Notes under the pieces: generated by a model
What the model was told of the DNA's origin: nothing
What the model saw: the letters and a program-made list of their open reading frames with translations, nothing else
Databases searched by the model: none
Shown: positions 1-9,648 of the stretch, piece after piece
How positions within the stretch are numbered: position 1 is the first letter of the stretch
Layout: the number at the start of each line of letters is the position of its first letter
Made by a program: the position numbers and the translations under genes
Assembly: GCA_905397405.1 (NCBI GenBank)
Contig: CAJPVJ010000471.1
Span: 1-24,540 of the forward strand
Direction: 5' to 3'
From: Oppiella nova
Taxonomy: Eukaryota > Arthropoda > Arachnida > Sarcoptiformes > Oppiidae
DNA: 24,540 nt

Positions 1-363
1 TGGCCCAAAGGGTTGACTCACTTATCGCTACACTTATGGCACAATCACTACAATCTGTTCCGACATTTGGAGACAAATCTACAGAAACTGCAAATCCTTC
101 ACATCTCTGACAAGAATAGTGTTATAAACAGTGTTTCATTGGATCGCTTCTCAAGACTACCTAAACTACAGGAACTGGTCATCACTGGCACTGATGGCAG
201 ACAACTGGATGAGAATGTGGTCAAGAAGTTTGCACGTAATACCCGAAAGTTGCGATCCATTTGGATCAGTAAGACTAAGACCTATAAGCCTCCGGACGTA
301 TTACTTCATTTCAATGCCAACCGGATCCACGAATTGAGACAAAGATTGTCTGGTTATATGTGA
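1..363 (+). CDS. F-box/LRR protein, unit 1, 3' end only
   Basis: The open frame enters from the left edge in phase 0 and ends at TGA 361-363. It encodes the last 120 residues of an F-box/LRR protein, starting at WPKGLTHLSLHLW. Three leucine-rich motifs are visible (WPKGLTHLSLHLW, LQKLQILHIS, LPKLQELVI), followed by the family's closing segment ending RIHELRQ. By family knowledge the repeats hold the substrate of an SCF ubiquitin ligase, while the Skp1-binding F-box lies outside the window. The sisters stop directly after HELRQ. Here the TGA has become AGA, so the frame runs six residues further (RLSGYM) to a TGA that sits in the 3' UTR of the others. Within the window it is closest to unit 8 at the far end of the array, sharing NHYNLFRHLETNL and TDGRQLDE. 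The 3' flank to about 620 is AT-rich and holds the conserved 3' tail of the family. The truncation is due to the window edge only. Confidence 0.8.
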   Translation, partial: WPKGLTHLSLHLWHNHYNLFRHLETNLQKLQILHISDKNSVINSVSLDRFSRLPKLQELVITGTDGRQLDENVVKKFARNTRKLRSIWISKTKTYKPPDVLLHFNANRIHELRQRLSGYM

Positions 364-624
364 ACCACTATTACGTGTCTAAGGGTCCTATAATACACAC
401 ATAATCTCTGTCTAATTATTCATTGCTTTAAATGTTTTGTCATTTCATTATAAATTCATTTTTAATTATAATAATTCCCTTTAATTAAACGCCTTTTTAA
501 TCAATTGTTTTCATAAACATACCACAAACTTTGTATTTTTCTATTTCATTTGATTTTGTATTTTTATAAATTACTTTGTATTGAAATTTGGAATTTGATT
601 AAAAGATTTATAAAATAACTTTGA

Positions 625-1122
625 AAACTTGTTTACTTACAACAACTGAATGTCGATGTCTTCAATGTAATACCAGTTATGCGACGATTGAAGCGATTGG
701 ACCTAAAACTAGATATACGTCAAATCGATTGGTTTGTGATCACCGATTGGCACGCATTTGCATCAATGAGTGATTGGCCCAAAGGGTTCACTCACTTATC
801 ATTAGACTTATGGCTCATTAATAACAAACTGTTTCAACAAATTGAGACAAATCTCCAGAAACTGCAAATTCTTCACATCTCTGACCCGAAAAGTGTTGTA
901 AACTATGTTTCATTGGATCGCATCTCAAGACTACCAAAACTGCAGGAACTGGTCATACGAGACACTCGTGGAAAACAATTGGACGATAAAGATGTGGAAA
1001 TGTTTACGAGAAATAGTAGTCCAAAGTTGAGATTCATTACCAACAGTACGGGTCTGAAGTTTTATTGCGGACATGTTTTGGTGCAATTCAGTGACAAACT
1101 GATCCATGAATTGAGACAATGA
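625..1122 (+). pseudogene. 5'-truncated F-box/LRR copy, unit 2
   Basis: Homology to the sister genes starts abruptly near 640 (LNVDVFNVIPVM) and continues to a normal end, HELRQ plus TGA at 1120-1122. The F-box, the leader exon, the first half of the repeat region and the upstream promoter block are all missing. The frame is open from 625 and the first Met codon is at 679 (MRRLKRLDLKL), so a 147-residue repeat-only protein is possible on paper. The visible repeats are MRRLKRLDLKL, WPKGFTHLSLDLW, LQKLQILHIS and LPKLQELVI. A repeat-only protein could not recruit Skp1, and I see no promoter resembling those of the other units. I read it as a decayed partial duplicate. The breakpoint follows the 11-mer AAAACTTGTTT (624-634), which also occurs just before the 5' breakpoint of unit 6 (7430-7440) and inside the unit 4 intron. 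Confidence 0.7.
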
Positions 1123-1457
1123 TTGTCGACTTATATGTGAACCACTAATATACACATAATTTCCGTCTAATTCTCGTAAATGTTTTATCATTTCATTAGT
1201 ATTATCGATAATTTATAATTATAAATGTTTTTTGTATTGATTTGTATTAATTAACAATTAATTATTATTTTTGCTTTAATTCTAAACAACCTTTGGTTTT
1301 GTATTGAGTTTTAAATTGAATTCAATGTATAATAAAACCCAAACCTAAGTAATGCACATAATTTAACTGTAAATATAAATTTAAAGCATATCTTATTCAA
1401 TATCTACTGTTTAAGTGAATGTAAAGTTAACTAATTGTCAACAAAATTAAATCAAAA
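1123..1457 (+). other. 3' flank of unit 2 with a family poly(A) region
   Basis: This begins with the 3' tail shared by units 1, 2, 3, 6 and 8 (GATTGTCG, then TATATGTGAACCACTA). AATAAA lies at 1331-1336, preceded by a conserved stretch TTTAAATTGAATTCAAT that recurs before 3252. The rest is AT-rich with no reading frame worth noting. Confidence 0.5.
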
Positions 1458-1615
1458 AAAGTTTCAAACTTTACAAACAGTTATCAAAACGTAATTTATT
1501 TTCTCATTCAAATGCTTTCAATGTTTTGGTTTTGAAATTATGACTCATTTTGTGAACAATTAATACATCTTTTGATTGCAATTAACACTCAATTATCACT
1601 CATTTGATCCCAAGA
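1458..1615 (+). promoter_or_regulatory. Conserved upstream block of unit 3 (short-leader class)
   Basis: It contains the palindrome AAAGTTTCAAACTTT (1458-1472) and AAAACGTAAT (1486-1495). A block resembling TTTTGTG..ACAATTAA..TTTTGATTGCAATTAACACTCAAT then leads to the leader ATG at 1616. The same order of elements precedes units 4, 5, 7 and 8, so it is probably promoter plus 5' UTR. Here the ATG is 121 nt after AAAACGTAAT, because the 5' UTR intron present in units 5, 7 and 8 is absent. Confidence 0.5.
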
Positions 1616-3041
1616 ATGGATACTCAGGAAGAGATGGTCGACGTTGTGGTTCACGACAATCAAATGGTAACCGCTTTAGAGATTTAATGATAATAATCGC
1701 CAGTTTTAATCAAACCTTACGTTTAATGTCTTAATTATAGCCACAAATGTATGCAAAAGACTCTTTGGACCGATTCGGTGATGATATGTGTGAACACATA
1801 CTCTCTTACCTCACACTCGAAGACCGGATCCGATGTGAATGTGTGTCCAAACAGTGGCAGCGATTGGTGTACAGCAATGTCCGGCACATCACTATCACTG
1901 CTCACCTGATGTCACGAAACGAAAGCGACGGCTATTTCTACGACAAGAAGATCGTCGCCATTATGAAGAAGTGCCCAAACATTGAGTCCATTGACTGCCG
2001 GCCCGTCTGGAACTGTCGTATCGTCGAGACTATCATTGAATTGCGAGACAATTGGCGGCGTTTGCGACGACTTGACTGCCATTTCTTGGCGTTCGGCAAA
2101 GATATCGTCGACTATTGGTTCCGAGCGATCGGTTCAATGGTCACCGAATTGGATCTCAAGGGACGCACAGACTCGCGACGATTGTTATCATTGTGTCCGC
2201 AATTGTTGCGCTTAAATGTCGACTCCCTGTCCCACGTGTTCACCGAATCGGTGGACAAACAGCTGTTGGCGAAGAACTTACGACACTTCGGATTCGCGTT
2301 ACGCTTAGACACCGATTTCGATGTCTCAATGTTTGACACATTTGTGGCACACAATCAGTCGCTGAGGTCTCTGTCGGTCACAATAATCCCGAATAACATT
2401 ATCACTGAATTCGTGACACGAGTCACACGTTTACCACAATTGCGTGAACTTAAGCTCAAAACAGAGGTTAACACCGAGTACTCAATCAGTGATTGTTTGC
2501 GTGAAGTCGCCATAAAGTGTCCGAAACTCAAGAAACTTGGTCTCGAAGTGATTTATACCACACAAACACCACAACTGAGTGTCGATGTCTTGAATGCCAT
2601 ACCAGTTATGAAGCGATTGAAGCGATTGGACTTAAATCTGAATACTTTCCGGAGAATAGATTGGCGAGCATTTCATGGTATGAATGAATGGCCCAAAAGG
2701 TTCACTCACTTATCGCTGCACTTATGGCTCAATGAATACAATCTGTTTCAACAAATTGAGACAAATCTGTGAAAACTGCAAAGTCTTCAGATCTTTAGCG
2801 CAAAAAGTGTTGTAAACAGCGATCCATTGGATCACATCTCAAGACTATCGGAACTACAGGAACTGGTCATTGAATGCCTCAAAGGGATACATCTTAACGA
2901 AGAAGCCATTAAAGAGTTTGAGAGGAACTGTAGTCCAAAGTTGCGATCAATTAAGATAATAAAACTGGAGAATGAACTCAATTTGACTGAATTGCTTCAA
3001 AATAAATCATTTCTATTCAGATCCACGGATTGAGACAATGA
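1616..3041 (+). pseudogene. F-box/LRR gene with nonsense and frameshift lesions, unit 3
   Basis: Exon 1 is 1616-1666 (17 codons, MDTQEEMVDVVVHDNQM), the intron is 1667-1740 (GT..AG) and exon 2 starts at 1741, phase 0. Exon 2 encodes the F-box (LDRFGDDMCEHILSYLTLED, CECVSKQWQRLVY) and then leucine-rich repeats such as LPQLRELKL, CPKLKKLGLEV and MKRLKRLDLNL. At 2770-2772 a TGA replaces the CGA seen in sister units (IETNLR), which ends the protein after about 360 residues. The same frame reopens to 3033 with recognisable repeats (LSELQELVI, SPKLRSIKI). The closing RIHELRQ equivalent is out of frame, so there is also an indel around 2990-3015. The ancestral stop would be at 3039-3041. A shortened product with an intact F-box remains possible, but two independent lesions favour a pseudogene. 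Confidence 0.75.
1667..1740 (+). other. Short coding intron of unit 3
   Basis: 74 nt, GT..AG, phase 0, ending TTAATTATAG. The equivalent sequence is found in units 4-8, where it ends CTCAATAATAG. Splicing joins the leader codons to CCA CAA ATG and the F-box frame. Confidence 0.65.
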
Positions 3042-3601
3042 TTGTCGACTATATGTGAACCACTATTACCTGTCTATAAGTCCTATAATACACATAATCT
3101 CAGTCTTATTCTCGTAAATGTTTTATCATTTCATTATTTTTATTAATACTGTTTTTGTATTGATTTGTATTTATTAACAATTATTATTACTTTGCTTTAA
3201 TTCTAAATAGCCTATGGTTTTGTGTTGAGATTTAAATTGAATTCAATTTATAATAAAAGCCATACAATACACATAATTTGACTGTAAATATCTCTCAAAT
3301 AATCATTTTGTTTAACTATTTAGTATAACCGATAATATTATGATTGCATTTATTTTCTATTCATTGCTATTATGAACACAATTCACAATTATTTTTGCTT
3401 TAATTCATATTCACTTGGATTTTGTATTGAGATTTAAATTTAATTCAATTTCTAATAAAACAAATTATAAAAACAAATATTTTCAAAACTATGATTTAAA
3501 CCATACAAACCGATTCACTCGCATTTAATATCTAATTTACGATACCAGGATCAATTATATTACATGGAAATTAATAATAATAATATAATAAAGTCAAATC
3601 A
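3042..3601 (+). other. 3' flank of unit 3 with a duplicated poly(A) tail segment
   Basis: The conserved family 3' tail comes first. Two related copies of a tail segment follow (about 3180-3260 and 3395-3465), each with TTTGCTTTAATTC, TTGAGATTTAAATT and ATTCAATTT before a TAATAAAA signal (AATAAA at 3252-3257; a second just before 3463). No gene is seen. Sequence is strongly AT-rich. Confidence 0.5.
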
Positions 3602-3789
3602 AAAAGTTTCAAACTTTTCAAAGCAGTGATGAAAACGTAATCTATTTTCGACTCAAAACTTATTTTCTGACGAAATGTTTGTTTTGTTTTGGTTTTGGTT
3701 TTCATTCAGAAATTGAGACCAATTTTGTGCACATTTTATACGCTTTTCATTGCAATTAACACTTCATTATCACGAATTGGATCCCAACA
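3602..3789 (+). promoter_or_regulatory. Conserved upstream block of unit 4 (short-leader class)
   Basis: A 17-bp palindrome AAAAGTTTCAAACTTTT (3602-3618) and AAAACGTAAT (3632-3641) are followed by CATTGCAATTAACACTTCAT and the leader ATG at 3790. As in unit 3, the 5' UTR intron is absent. Confidence 0.5.
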
Positions 3790-5265
3790 ATGGCTCAACA
3801 ATTGAAAAGCAAACACAAAGTGACTGCAGATATGACTCAAGAGGACAGTCAACAGGTATTCACAGTTTTGGTGATAATTAACACGAGTTTTAATCAAAAC
3901 TTGTTTAATGTCTCAATAATAGCCACAAATGTCTCAATGGTTGCGTTACCCGAAGAAGTGTGTGAAGACATACTCTCTTACCTCACACTCGATGACCGGT
4001 TCCGATGTGAATGTGTGTCCAAACAGTGGCAGCGATTCATATACACGACTGTCCGCCACATCACTATCGATGAGAAAGTACTTCTGAAACGAAAGCAAAA
4101 CCTTTTCGGCGAAACCTATTTCGATGTCTCGAAAGTCGTGGCCATCGCTAAGAAGTGCCCAAACATTGAGTCCATAGACTGTCGGCAACTGACAGGCAAA
4201 TCACCCGCAGATCTTCGAGTGTTGGAGACTATCATTGAATTGTTGTCTAATTGCCGGCGTTTGCGACAAATTTACGGCAATTTCTTGAACTTAAGCGACG
4301 ATATTATCAGTCATTTGTACCACACTTTCGGTTATATGTTCACCGAATTGAATATCAATTACCACGACAGCAAACGATCACTGATCCCATTGTGTCAAAA
4401 GTTGAGTCGACTGGACATTGACTCCCTGTCCCACGTGTTCACAGAATCGGTGGACAAACAGCTGTTGGCGAAGAACTTACGGCACTTGGAGTTAGCAGTC
4501 ACTGACGGCATCGATATCATGATGATTGACGCGTTTATGGCACAGAATCAGTCACTCGAACGCCTAATTGGTTTCTTAAGCCAACTCTTGGATTCTAAAG
4601 ATATTGTCACCGGATTCCTGACACGAGTCACACATTTACAACAATTAAGGCAATTAGACCTCGAGTTTTATATGGATGCGATGACACCCATTGAGTACTC
4701 AATCGGTGATTATTTGCGTGAAATCGGCATAAAATGTCCGAAACTTAAGAGATTTCGGCTCGAAATGGGTTCACAAACACCACAACTGAATGTCGATGTC
4801 ATGAAAGCCATACCTTTTATGAAGCGATTGAAACGATTAAAACTTTTCATACCTATAGTCGATGACGACGAAGACAACCCTCCGATTCCCATCGATTGGC
4901 ACGCATTTGATTGTATGAGTGATTGGCCCAAAGGGTTGACTCACTTAACGTTAGAGCGCTTGTGGAGTATTCAATACAAACTGTTTCAACAAATTGAGAC
5001 AAATCTGCGAAATCTTAGAAGTCTTCGCATCTCTGATGAGAAAAATGTTGTTAACTGTGTTTCATTGGATCACATCTCAAGACTTCCGAAACTACAGGAA
5101 CTGCTCATCAAATGGACTAAAGGTAAACAATTGGATGAAGAGTTGGTGAAGAGGTTTGTGAGGAATAGTAGTCCGAAGTTGCGATCAATTATTATATCTG
5201 ATGGCTATTACGATAAATATTTGGTTCATTTCAATGATAAACGTATCCACGAATTGAGACAATGA
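3790..5265 (+). CDS. F-box/LRR protein, unit 4, with intron sequence in frame
   Basis: This single frame of 491 residues ends HELRQ plus TGA. The F-box lies near residues 50-95 (LPEEVCEDILSYLTLDDRF, CECVSKQWQRFIY). Leucine-rich motifs follow, including LQQLRQLDLEF, CPKLKRFRLEM, MKRLKRLKLFI, WPKGLTHLTLERLW and LPKLQELLI. Its inferred role is substrate receptor of an SCF ubiquitin ligase. Residues 1-22 match the leader exon of the sisters (TADMTQEDSQQ, compare unit 5). The next 67 nt (3856-3922, GT..AG) are the sister intron but are open here in the F-box frame. Removing them would put the F-box out of frame, with an early stop. So either the intron is retained and translated, or translation begins at ATG 3937 and gives 442 residues. 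I keep the long frame and mark the start as uncertain. Confidence 0.75.
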   Translation: MAQQLKSKHKVTADMTQEDSQQVFTVLVIINTSFNQNLFNVSIIATNVSMVALPEEVCEDILSYLTLDDRFRCECVSKQWQRFIYTTVRHITIDEKVLLKRKQNLFGETYFDVSKVVAIAKKCPNIESIDCRQLTGKSPADLRVLETIIELLSNCRRLRQIYGNFLNLSDDIISHLYHTFGYMFTELNINYHDSKRSLIPLCQKLSRLDIDSLSHVFTESVDKQLLAKNLRHLELAVTDGIDIMMIDAFMAQNQSLERLIGFLSQLLDSKDIVTGFLTRVTHLQQLRQLDLEFYMDAMTPIEYSIGDYLREIGIKCPKLKRFRLEMGSQTPQLNVDVMKAIPFMKRLKRLKLFIPIVDDDEDNPPIPIDWHAFDCMSDWPKGLTHLTLERLWSIQYKLFQQIETNLRNLRSLRISDEKNVVNCVSLDHISRLPKLQELLIKWTKGKQLDEELVKRFVRNSSPKLRSIIISDGYYDKYLVHFNDKRIHELRQ

Positions 5266-5528
5266 ATGGTCACATGATTTGTATCTAAATCTCATAATTT
5301 TGTTCATTATTGACATAAATTCTTATTTTAATCATAACTTTCTCTATACGGTAATTAAAATACTGTATTTCAATTTGTATGTATTCATAAACATACAGTT
5401 TACTGTTAATAGTATTTGAATTGCATGGACACATTAATGATAAATTACTTTTTATACGATTTGATAGCATATTAATAAAATACTAAAATGTTTTTAATCT
5501 TCAAACTTCTAATCAAAAGCTATGAATA
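5266..5528 (+). other. 3' flank of unit 4
   Basis: The shared family tail is absent or diverged here. AATAAA lies at 5474-5479. The rest is AT-rich spacer. Confidence 0.4.
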
Positions 5529-5855
5529 AAAGTTTGAAACTTTGTTCAAAACAGTTATGAAAACGTAATGTATTTCTAACCAAACATTTAAAGTTTGAAC
5601 TTTTATTGAGCGCTAAAAACATGTGTTTTTGTTATGGTTTGCAAATAAACACTCATTTTGTGTGCAATTTATATAACTTTTGATTACAATTAACACTCAA
5701 TCAAAGGGTAATTCATTTGAAATTATTCAACATTTATAATAAACCAAACATTTAATTGGCATTTCATTACAGATAAGATAATCAATCAAAACATTCATTG
5801 AGTCATTACGCGTCCATAGAGTGGACACAAACTATCACTGAAACAGATCCCAAAA
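5529..5855 (+). promoter_or_regulatory. Upstream block and 5' UTR intron of unit 5 (long-leader class)
   Basis: The palindrome AAAGTTTGAAACTTT (5529-5543), AAAACGTAAT (5560-5569) and a TTTATATAAC stretch near 5669 are followed by GATTACAATTAACACTCAAT. A 65-nt GT..AG segment at 5708-5772 (exon end AAAGG, donor GTAATT, acceptor TTTCATTACAG) aligns with those of units 7 and 8 and is probably spliced from the 5' UTR. The leader ATG follows at 5856. Confidence 0.5.
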
Positions 5856-7394
5856 ATGGCTAATCAGAAGAAACCTAAACTCACGAAGAATGCAGAGACA
5901 CAGACTGAGGATGTGATCATTATATATAAACACAAACACATAGTGACTGCAGATGTGGTTCAAGAGGACAGTCAACAGGTATTCACTGTTTTGGTGATAA
6001 TTAACACGAGTTTTAATCAAAGTTTTTATTTAATGTCTCAATAATAGCCACAAACTTATGCCAAAGACTCGATGGACCGATTCGGTGATGATTTGTGTGA
6101 ACACATACTGTCTTACCTCACACTCTCAGACCGGTTCCGATGTGAATGTGTGTCCAAACAGTGGCAGCGATTGATATACACGACTGTCCGGAAACTGTGC
6201 TGCAGAAGTGATATGTCAATTCAACTGATCCGGTACTACTACCACATCCGTGCCACCAATTTAGGCATCTTACTGATCACCACAATCACTAAGAAGTGCA
6301 AAAACATTGAATTCATTGACATCGAGGACATGATATACAATGAGTGCAACCGTCGAATGCTGCGAACCATCGATGACTTGCGGTGCCATCGCTTAAGACA
6401 TTTTCGGCAAATTAAGTGCACTTTCTTTGAGAACAACACATTCGCCGACTATTTCTACCGTACGTTCGGCCCATTGGTCACCGAAATGGATCTCAAGTTT
6501 CAAGACAGCTGGCGATCAAACATACCGTTGTGTCCGAAATTGTGTCGTATAAAGACCCTCGACTTGTCGCACGTGTTCACCGAACCGGACAACGAGTTGT
6601 TGGCGAAGAACTTGCGGCACTTCGATACCTATTTCGACGCCGATTTCGATATTCAAATGTTTGACGAGTTTGTGGCACACAATCAGTCGCTCGAGTGTCT
6701 CGTTGTCCGAAATATACCACAAGACACGGGGCTTAAAGACATAATCACCGGATTCTTGACACGAGTGTCACGATTACCACAATTAAGGCAATTGACGCTT
6801 AGTTTCTACAGGAATGAGGACAGTATTAACTACTCAATCGGCGACTCTTTGCGTGAAATCGGTATAAAGTGTCCGAAACTGAAGTTATTAAATCTCCGGA
6901 TGTGTTCACAAACACCACAACTGATTGTCGATGTTTTTAATGCCATACCATTTATGAGACAATTGAAACGTTTAGATCTAAGACTACATTTACCTGACCC
7001 TAACGGTCCGTTTACCACTGATTGGCACGCATTTGATCCAATGAATAAGTGGCCCAAAGGGTTGACACACATGTTGTTACACTTATGGGATATTCACTAC
7101 AAACTGTTCCAACAAATTGAGACAAATCTGCGAAGACTTCAAAGTCTGGAAATCTCTGACCGGAAAAGTGTTATAACCAGCGATTCATTGGATTGTATCT
7201 CAAGACTACCGAAACTACAGGAACTGGTCATCACATACACCGCAGGCTATCATCTGGACTACGAGATCGCGAAGAGGTTCGCGAGAAATAGTAATCGGAA
7301 ATTGAGTTCATTTATCATCAGTAATACTACGGCCAATACCCGGGATCTATTACTTCATTTCGATGCCAAACGGATCCACGAATTGAGACAATGA
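5856..7394 (+). CDS. F-box/LRR protein, unit 5, intact
   Basis: Join 5856-5978 and 6048-7394. The 69-nt intron 5979-6047 has donor CAG/GTATTC and acceptor CTCAATAATAG. The joined frame is open for 489 residues and ends HELRQ plus TGA. The leader exon is the longest of the array at 41 codons (MANQKKPKLTKNAETQTED..EDSQQ), charged and without a recognised domain. The F-box follows at about residues 49-85 (MDRFGDDLCEHILSYL, CECVSKQWQRLIY). The repeats include LPQLRQLTLSF, CPKLKLLNLRM, MRQLKRLDLRL, LRRLQSLEIS and LPKLQELVI. By family knowledge the F-box docks on Skp1 of a cullin-1 ligase and the repeats choose the target; the target is unknown. Without the intron the leader frame stops at TAA 6042-6044, so splicing is needed to use the upstream ATG. 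The internal ATG at 6072 is the alternative start (440 residues). Confidence 0.82.
5979..6047 (+). other. Short coding intron of unit 5
   Basis: 69 nt, GT..AG, phase 0. It matches the introns of units 4, 7 and 8 almost base for base (GGTGATAATTAACACGAG, TTTTAATCAAA). An in-frame TAA just before the acceptor makes removal necessary. Confidence 0.7.
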
Positions 7395-7475
7395 TTGTCG
7401 GCTTATATTGAAGTTCAAGAAATTGATTAAAAACTTGTTTTTTACAGAAGAAATAACCAGAAGAAATGCAAATGA

Positions 7476-8944
7476 GATGTGACTGAAGACGTGGTTCACG
7501 ACAATCAAGAGGTGATCACAAGATCTACTGAAACTAATCGCGAGTTCTAATCAAAACTTTTTGTTTCTCAATAATAGCCGCAAATATCAGGCAAAGACTC
7601 GTTGGACCGATTCGGTGATGACTTATGCGAACTCATACTGTCGTATCTGACACTCGATGACCGGTTCCGATGTGAATGTGTGTCCAAACAGTTCCAGCGA
7701 TTAGTTTACACGACTGTCCGGCACCTGACTATCGATGAGAAACTGATTAACCAAATGACAGGAAAGCTTAACCTCTGCGGCAAAACCTATTTAGACATCT
7801 CGGCCATTGTCTCCATCGCTACGAAGTGTCCAAACATTGAGTCCATTGACTGCGGAAGACTATTGAACGATGAATACGGACAGCGATTGTTTGAGACCAT
7901 CGATGACTTGCGGGACAATTGTTTGCGTCGTTTGCGGCGAATAGACTGCGATTTCTTTGACATCAACGACGATAACAATGTTATCCACTATTTTATCCAT
8001 ACTTTCCACCCATTTATCACTCATTTAGACTTCAAACGTATGAAAAACTTTGGGTCAGACCTCCAGTTGTGTTCACACGTGAGTCACTTGAACGTCGACA
8101 TCTTGGAGGACGTGTTCACCGAAACGGACAATCAGTTGATGGCGAAGAACTTACAGCACTTCCAGTTTGGGTTTTACACCGAATACGATGTCGAGAGGTT
8201 TGACACGTTTGTGACACAAAACGAGTCGCTGATGTCTTTGACGATTGAATTATTTCCGGAATCTCAAGACACTGTCATTAGTATACTGACAGAAGTCACA
8301 CGATTACCACAATTGCGTGAATTGGTGCTCGAATTCAGTGAGTTATCTGCCGTCGAGTACTCGATCGGCAATAGTTTGCGTGAAATCGGCATAAAGTGTC
8401 CGAAACTCAAGAGACTTAAACTAACAATGCGTTCAAAAACATCACAACTGAATGTCGATGTCTTAAATGCCATACCATTTATGTCGCGATTGAAACGATT
8501 GGATCTAAAGTTAAGGTTACATGAAGGGGACTCTCCGGCCGGTGCCCACCGATTGGCACGCATTTGATTGTATGAGTGATTGGCCCAAAGGGTTGACTCA
8601 CTTATCGCTAGATTTATGGCTCATTTACTATAAACTGTTCCAAAAGTTGGAGACAAATCTCCAGAATCTACAAAGACTTAACATCTCTGACACGAAAAGT
8701 GTTGTAAATAGCGTATCATTGGATCGCATCTCAAGACTACAGAAACTACAGGAACTGGTCATTAGAGACACTAAAGGGAAATATCTGGAAGAAAATGCGG
8801 TGAAGAAGTTCGTGAGGAATAGTAGTCCGAAGTTGACATCAATTATCATCAGTGAGAGTATTTTTTACACAGAGTTTTTTTTGTGCTGAGGAAGACTTTT
8901 TGCTTCATTTCGATGACAAACGTATCCACGAATTGAGACAATGA
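7476..8944 (+). pseudogene. F-box/LRR pseudogene, unit 6
   Basis: This unit lies only about 80 nt after the unit 5 stop and has no upstream promoter block. A leader-exon remnant (7476-7511, VTEDVVHDNQE in frame) is preceded by an in-frame TGA at 7473-7475 and has no in-frame ATG. The 66-nt intron 7512-7577 is kept. The family ATG after the acceptor reads ATA, so the F-box frame (DRFGDDLCELILSYL) lacks a nearby Met start. The frame is open to 8567. There a tandem CCGG duplication (8535-8538, 8539-8542) shifts it, where sisters have a single CCGG. The repeats continue in the new frame to a TGA at 8887-8889. A second indel in the T-rich run near 8865-8886 puts the closing RIHELRQ in another frame, with the ancestral stop at 8942-8944. 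No start, no promoter and two shifts make this a clear pseudogene. Confidence 0.85.
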
Positions 8945-9344
8945 TTGTCGGCTTATATGTGAACCACTATTACGTGTCTATGAGGCCACTAATTATCACA
9001 TAATCTGTTTAAATCTCGTATTACATTATTTAATTAGGTATTTATATTGAGTTTATTGTTATAATACTTTATTAATTGTATAATTTTATAATTGTTTTGT
9101 TAATTATAAAGATTATGTAGTAATTAAACTTTATAAAATGTTCACTTGTATTAATCAATGTTACAGTTATACTCACAACACTCACAATAAAATTAACTTT
9201 GCATTGAATTTTCATTTAAATAATAATTCAAAATATAATAACGATTCGTAAAGTGTTTGCAATTGTTTTTAATCATTACAATAGTATTTGTTTGATTGTG
9301 AATATACTGTAATTAAAAATAGTTATAATTAGTACAAAAACTTT
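8945..9344 (+). other. 3' flank of unit 6
   Basis: The conserved family tail (TATATGTGAACCACTATTAC) is followed by AT-rich spacer. An AATAAA occurs near 9186. No gene is visible. Confidence 0.4.
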
Positions 9345-9648
9345 CAAACTTTATTCAAAACGTCATTTATTTTTAGTCCAAAACATAAACAAAACTTTTG
9401 TTTTGGTTTTGAATTCAAATTTGACAGCAATTTGAAAATAAACATTAATTTTGTGGACAATTAACACACATTTGATTGCATTTAACACTCAATCAAAGTG
9501 TAAGTCATTTGATAAATACATCACTTTTTATACAAAACATACATTTAATTGACATTTCATTACAGATAAGACAAATAATCAAAACATTCACTCATTCAGT
9601 GCTGACCGATAGAGTGGACACAAACTATCACTGAAACGGATCCCAAGA
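9345..9648 (+). promoter_or_regulatory. Upstream block and 5' UTR intron of unit 7 (long-leader class)
   Basis: The palindrome has decayed to ACTTTCAAACTTT, and AAAACGTCAT stands at 9357-9366. TTTTGTGGACAATTAACACA and TTGATTGCATTTAACACTC follow. A 66-nt intron-like segment is at 9500-9565 (donor GTAAGTC, acceptor TTTCATTACAG). The remaining 5' UTR (GAGTGGACACAAACTATCAC) is nearly identical to that of unit 8. Confidence 0.5.

Noticed and set aside
3790-3936. Annotating unit 4 as a two-exon gene like its sisters
   Set aside because: Using the same donor and acceptor would put the F-box frame out of register and end the protein early, so I kept the single long frame with a note on the start.
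7602-8567. Unit 6 as an intact gene starting at 7602
   Set aside because: The codon at 7602 is TTG. No in-frame ATG exists near the F-box, and the leader exon carries a stop, so a normal eukaryotic start is missing.
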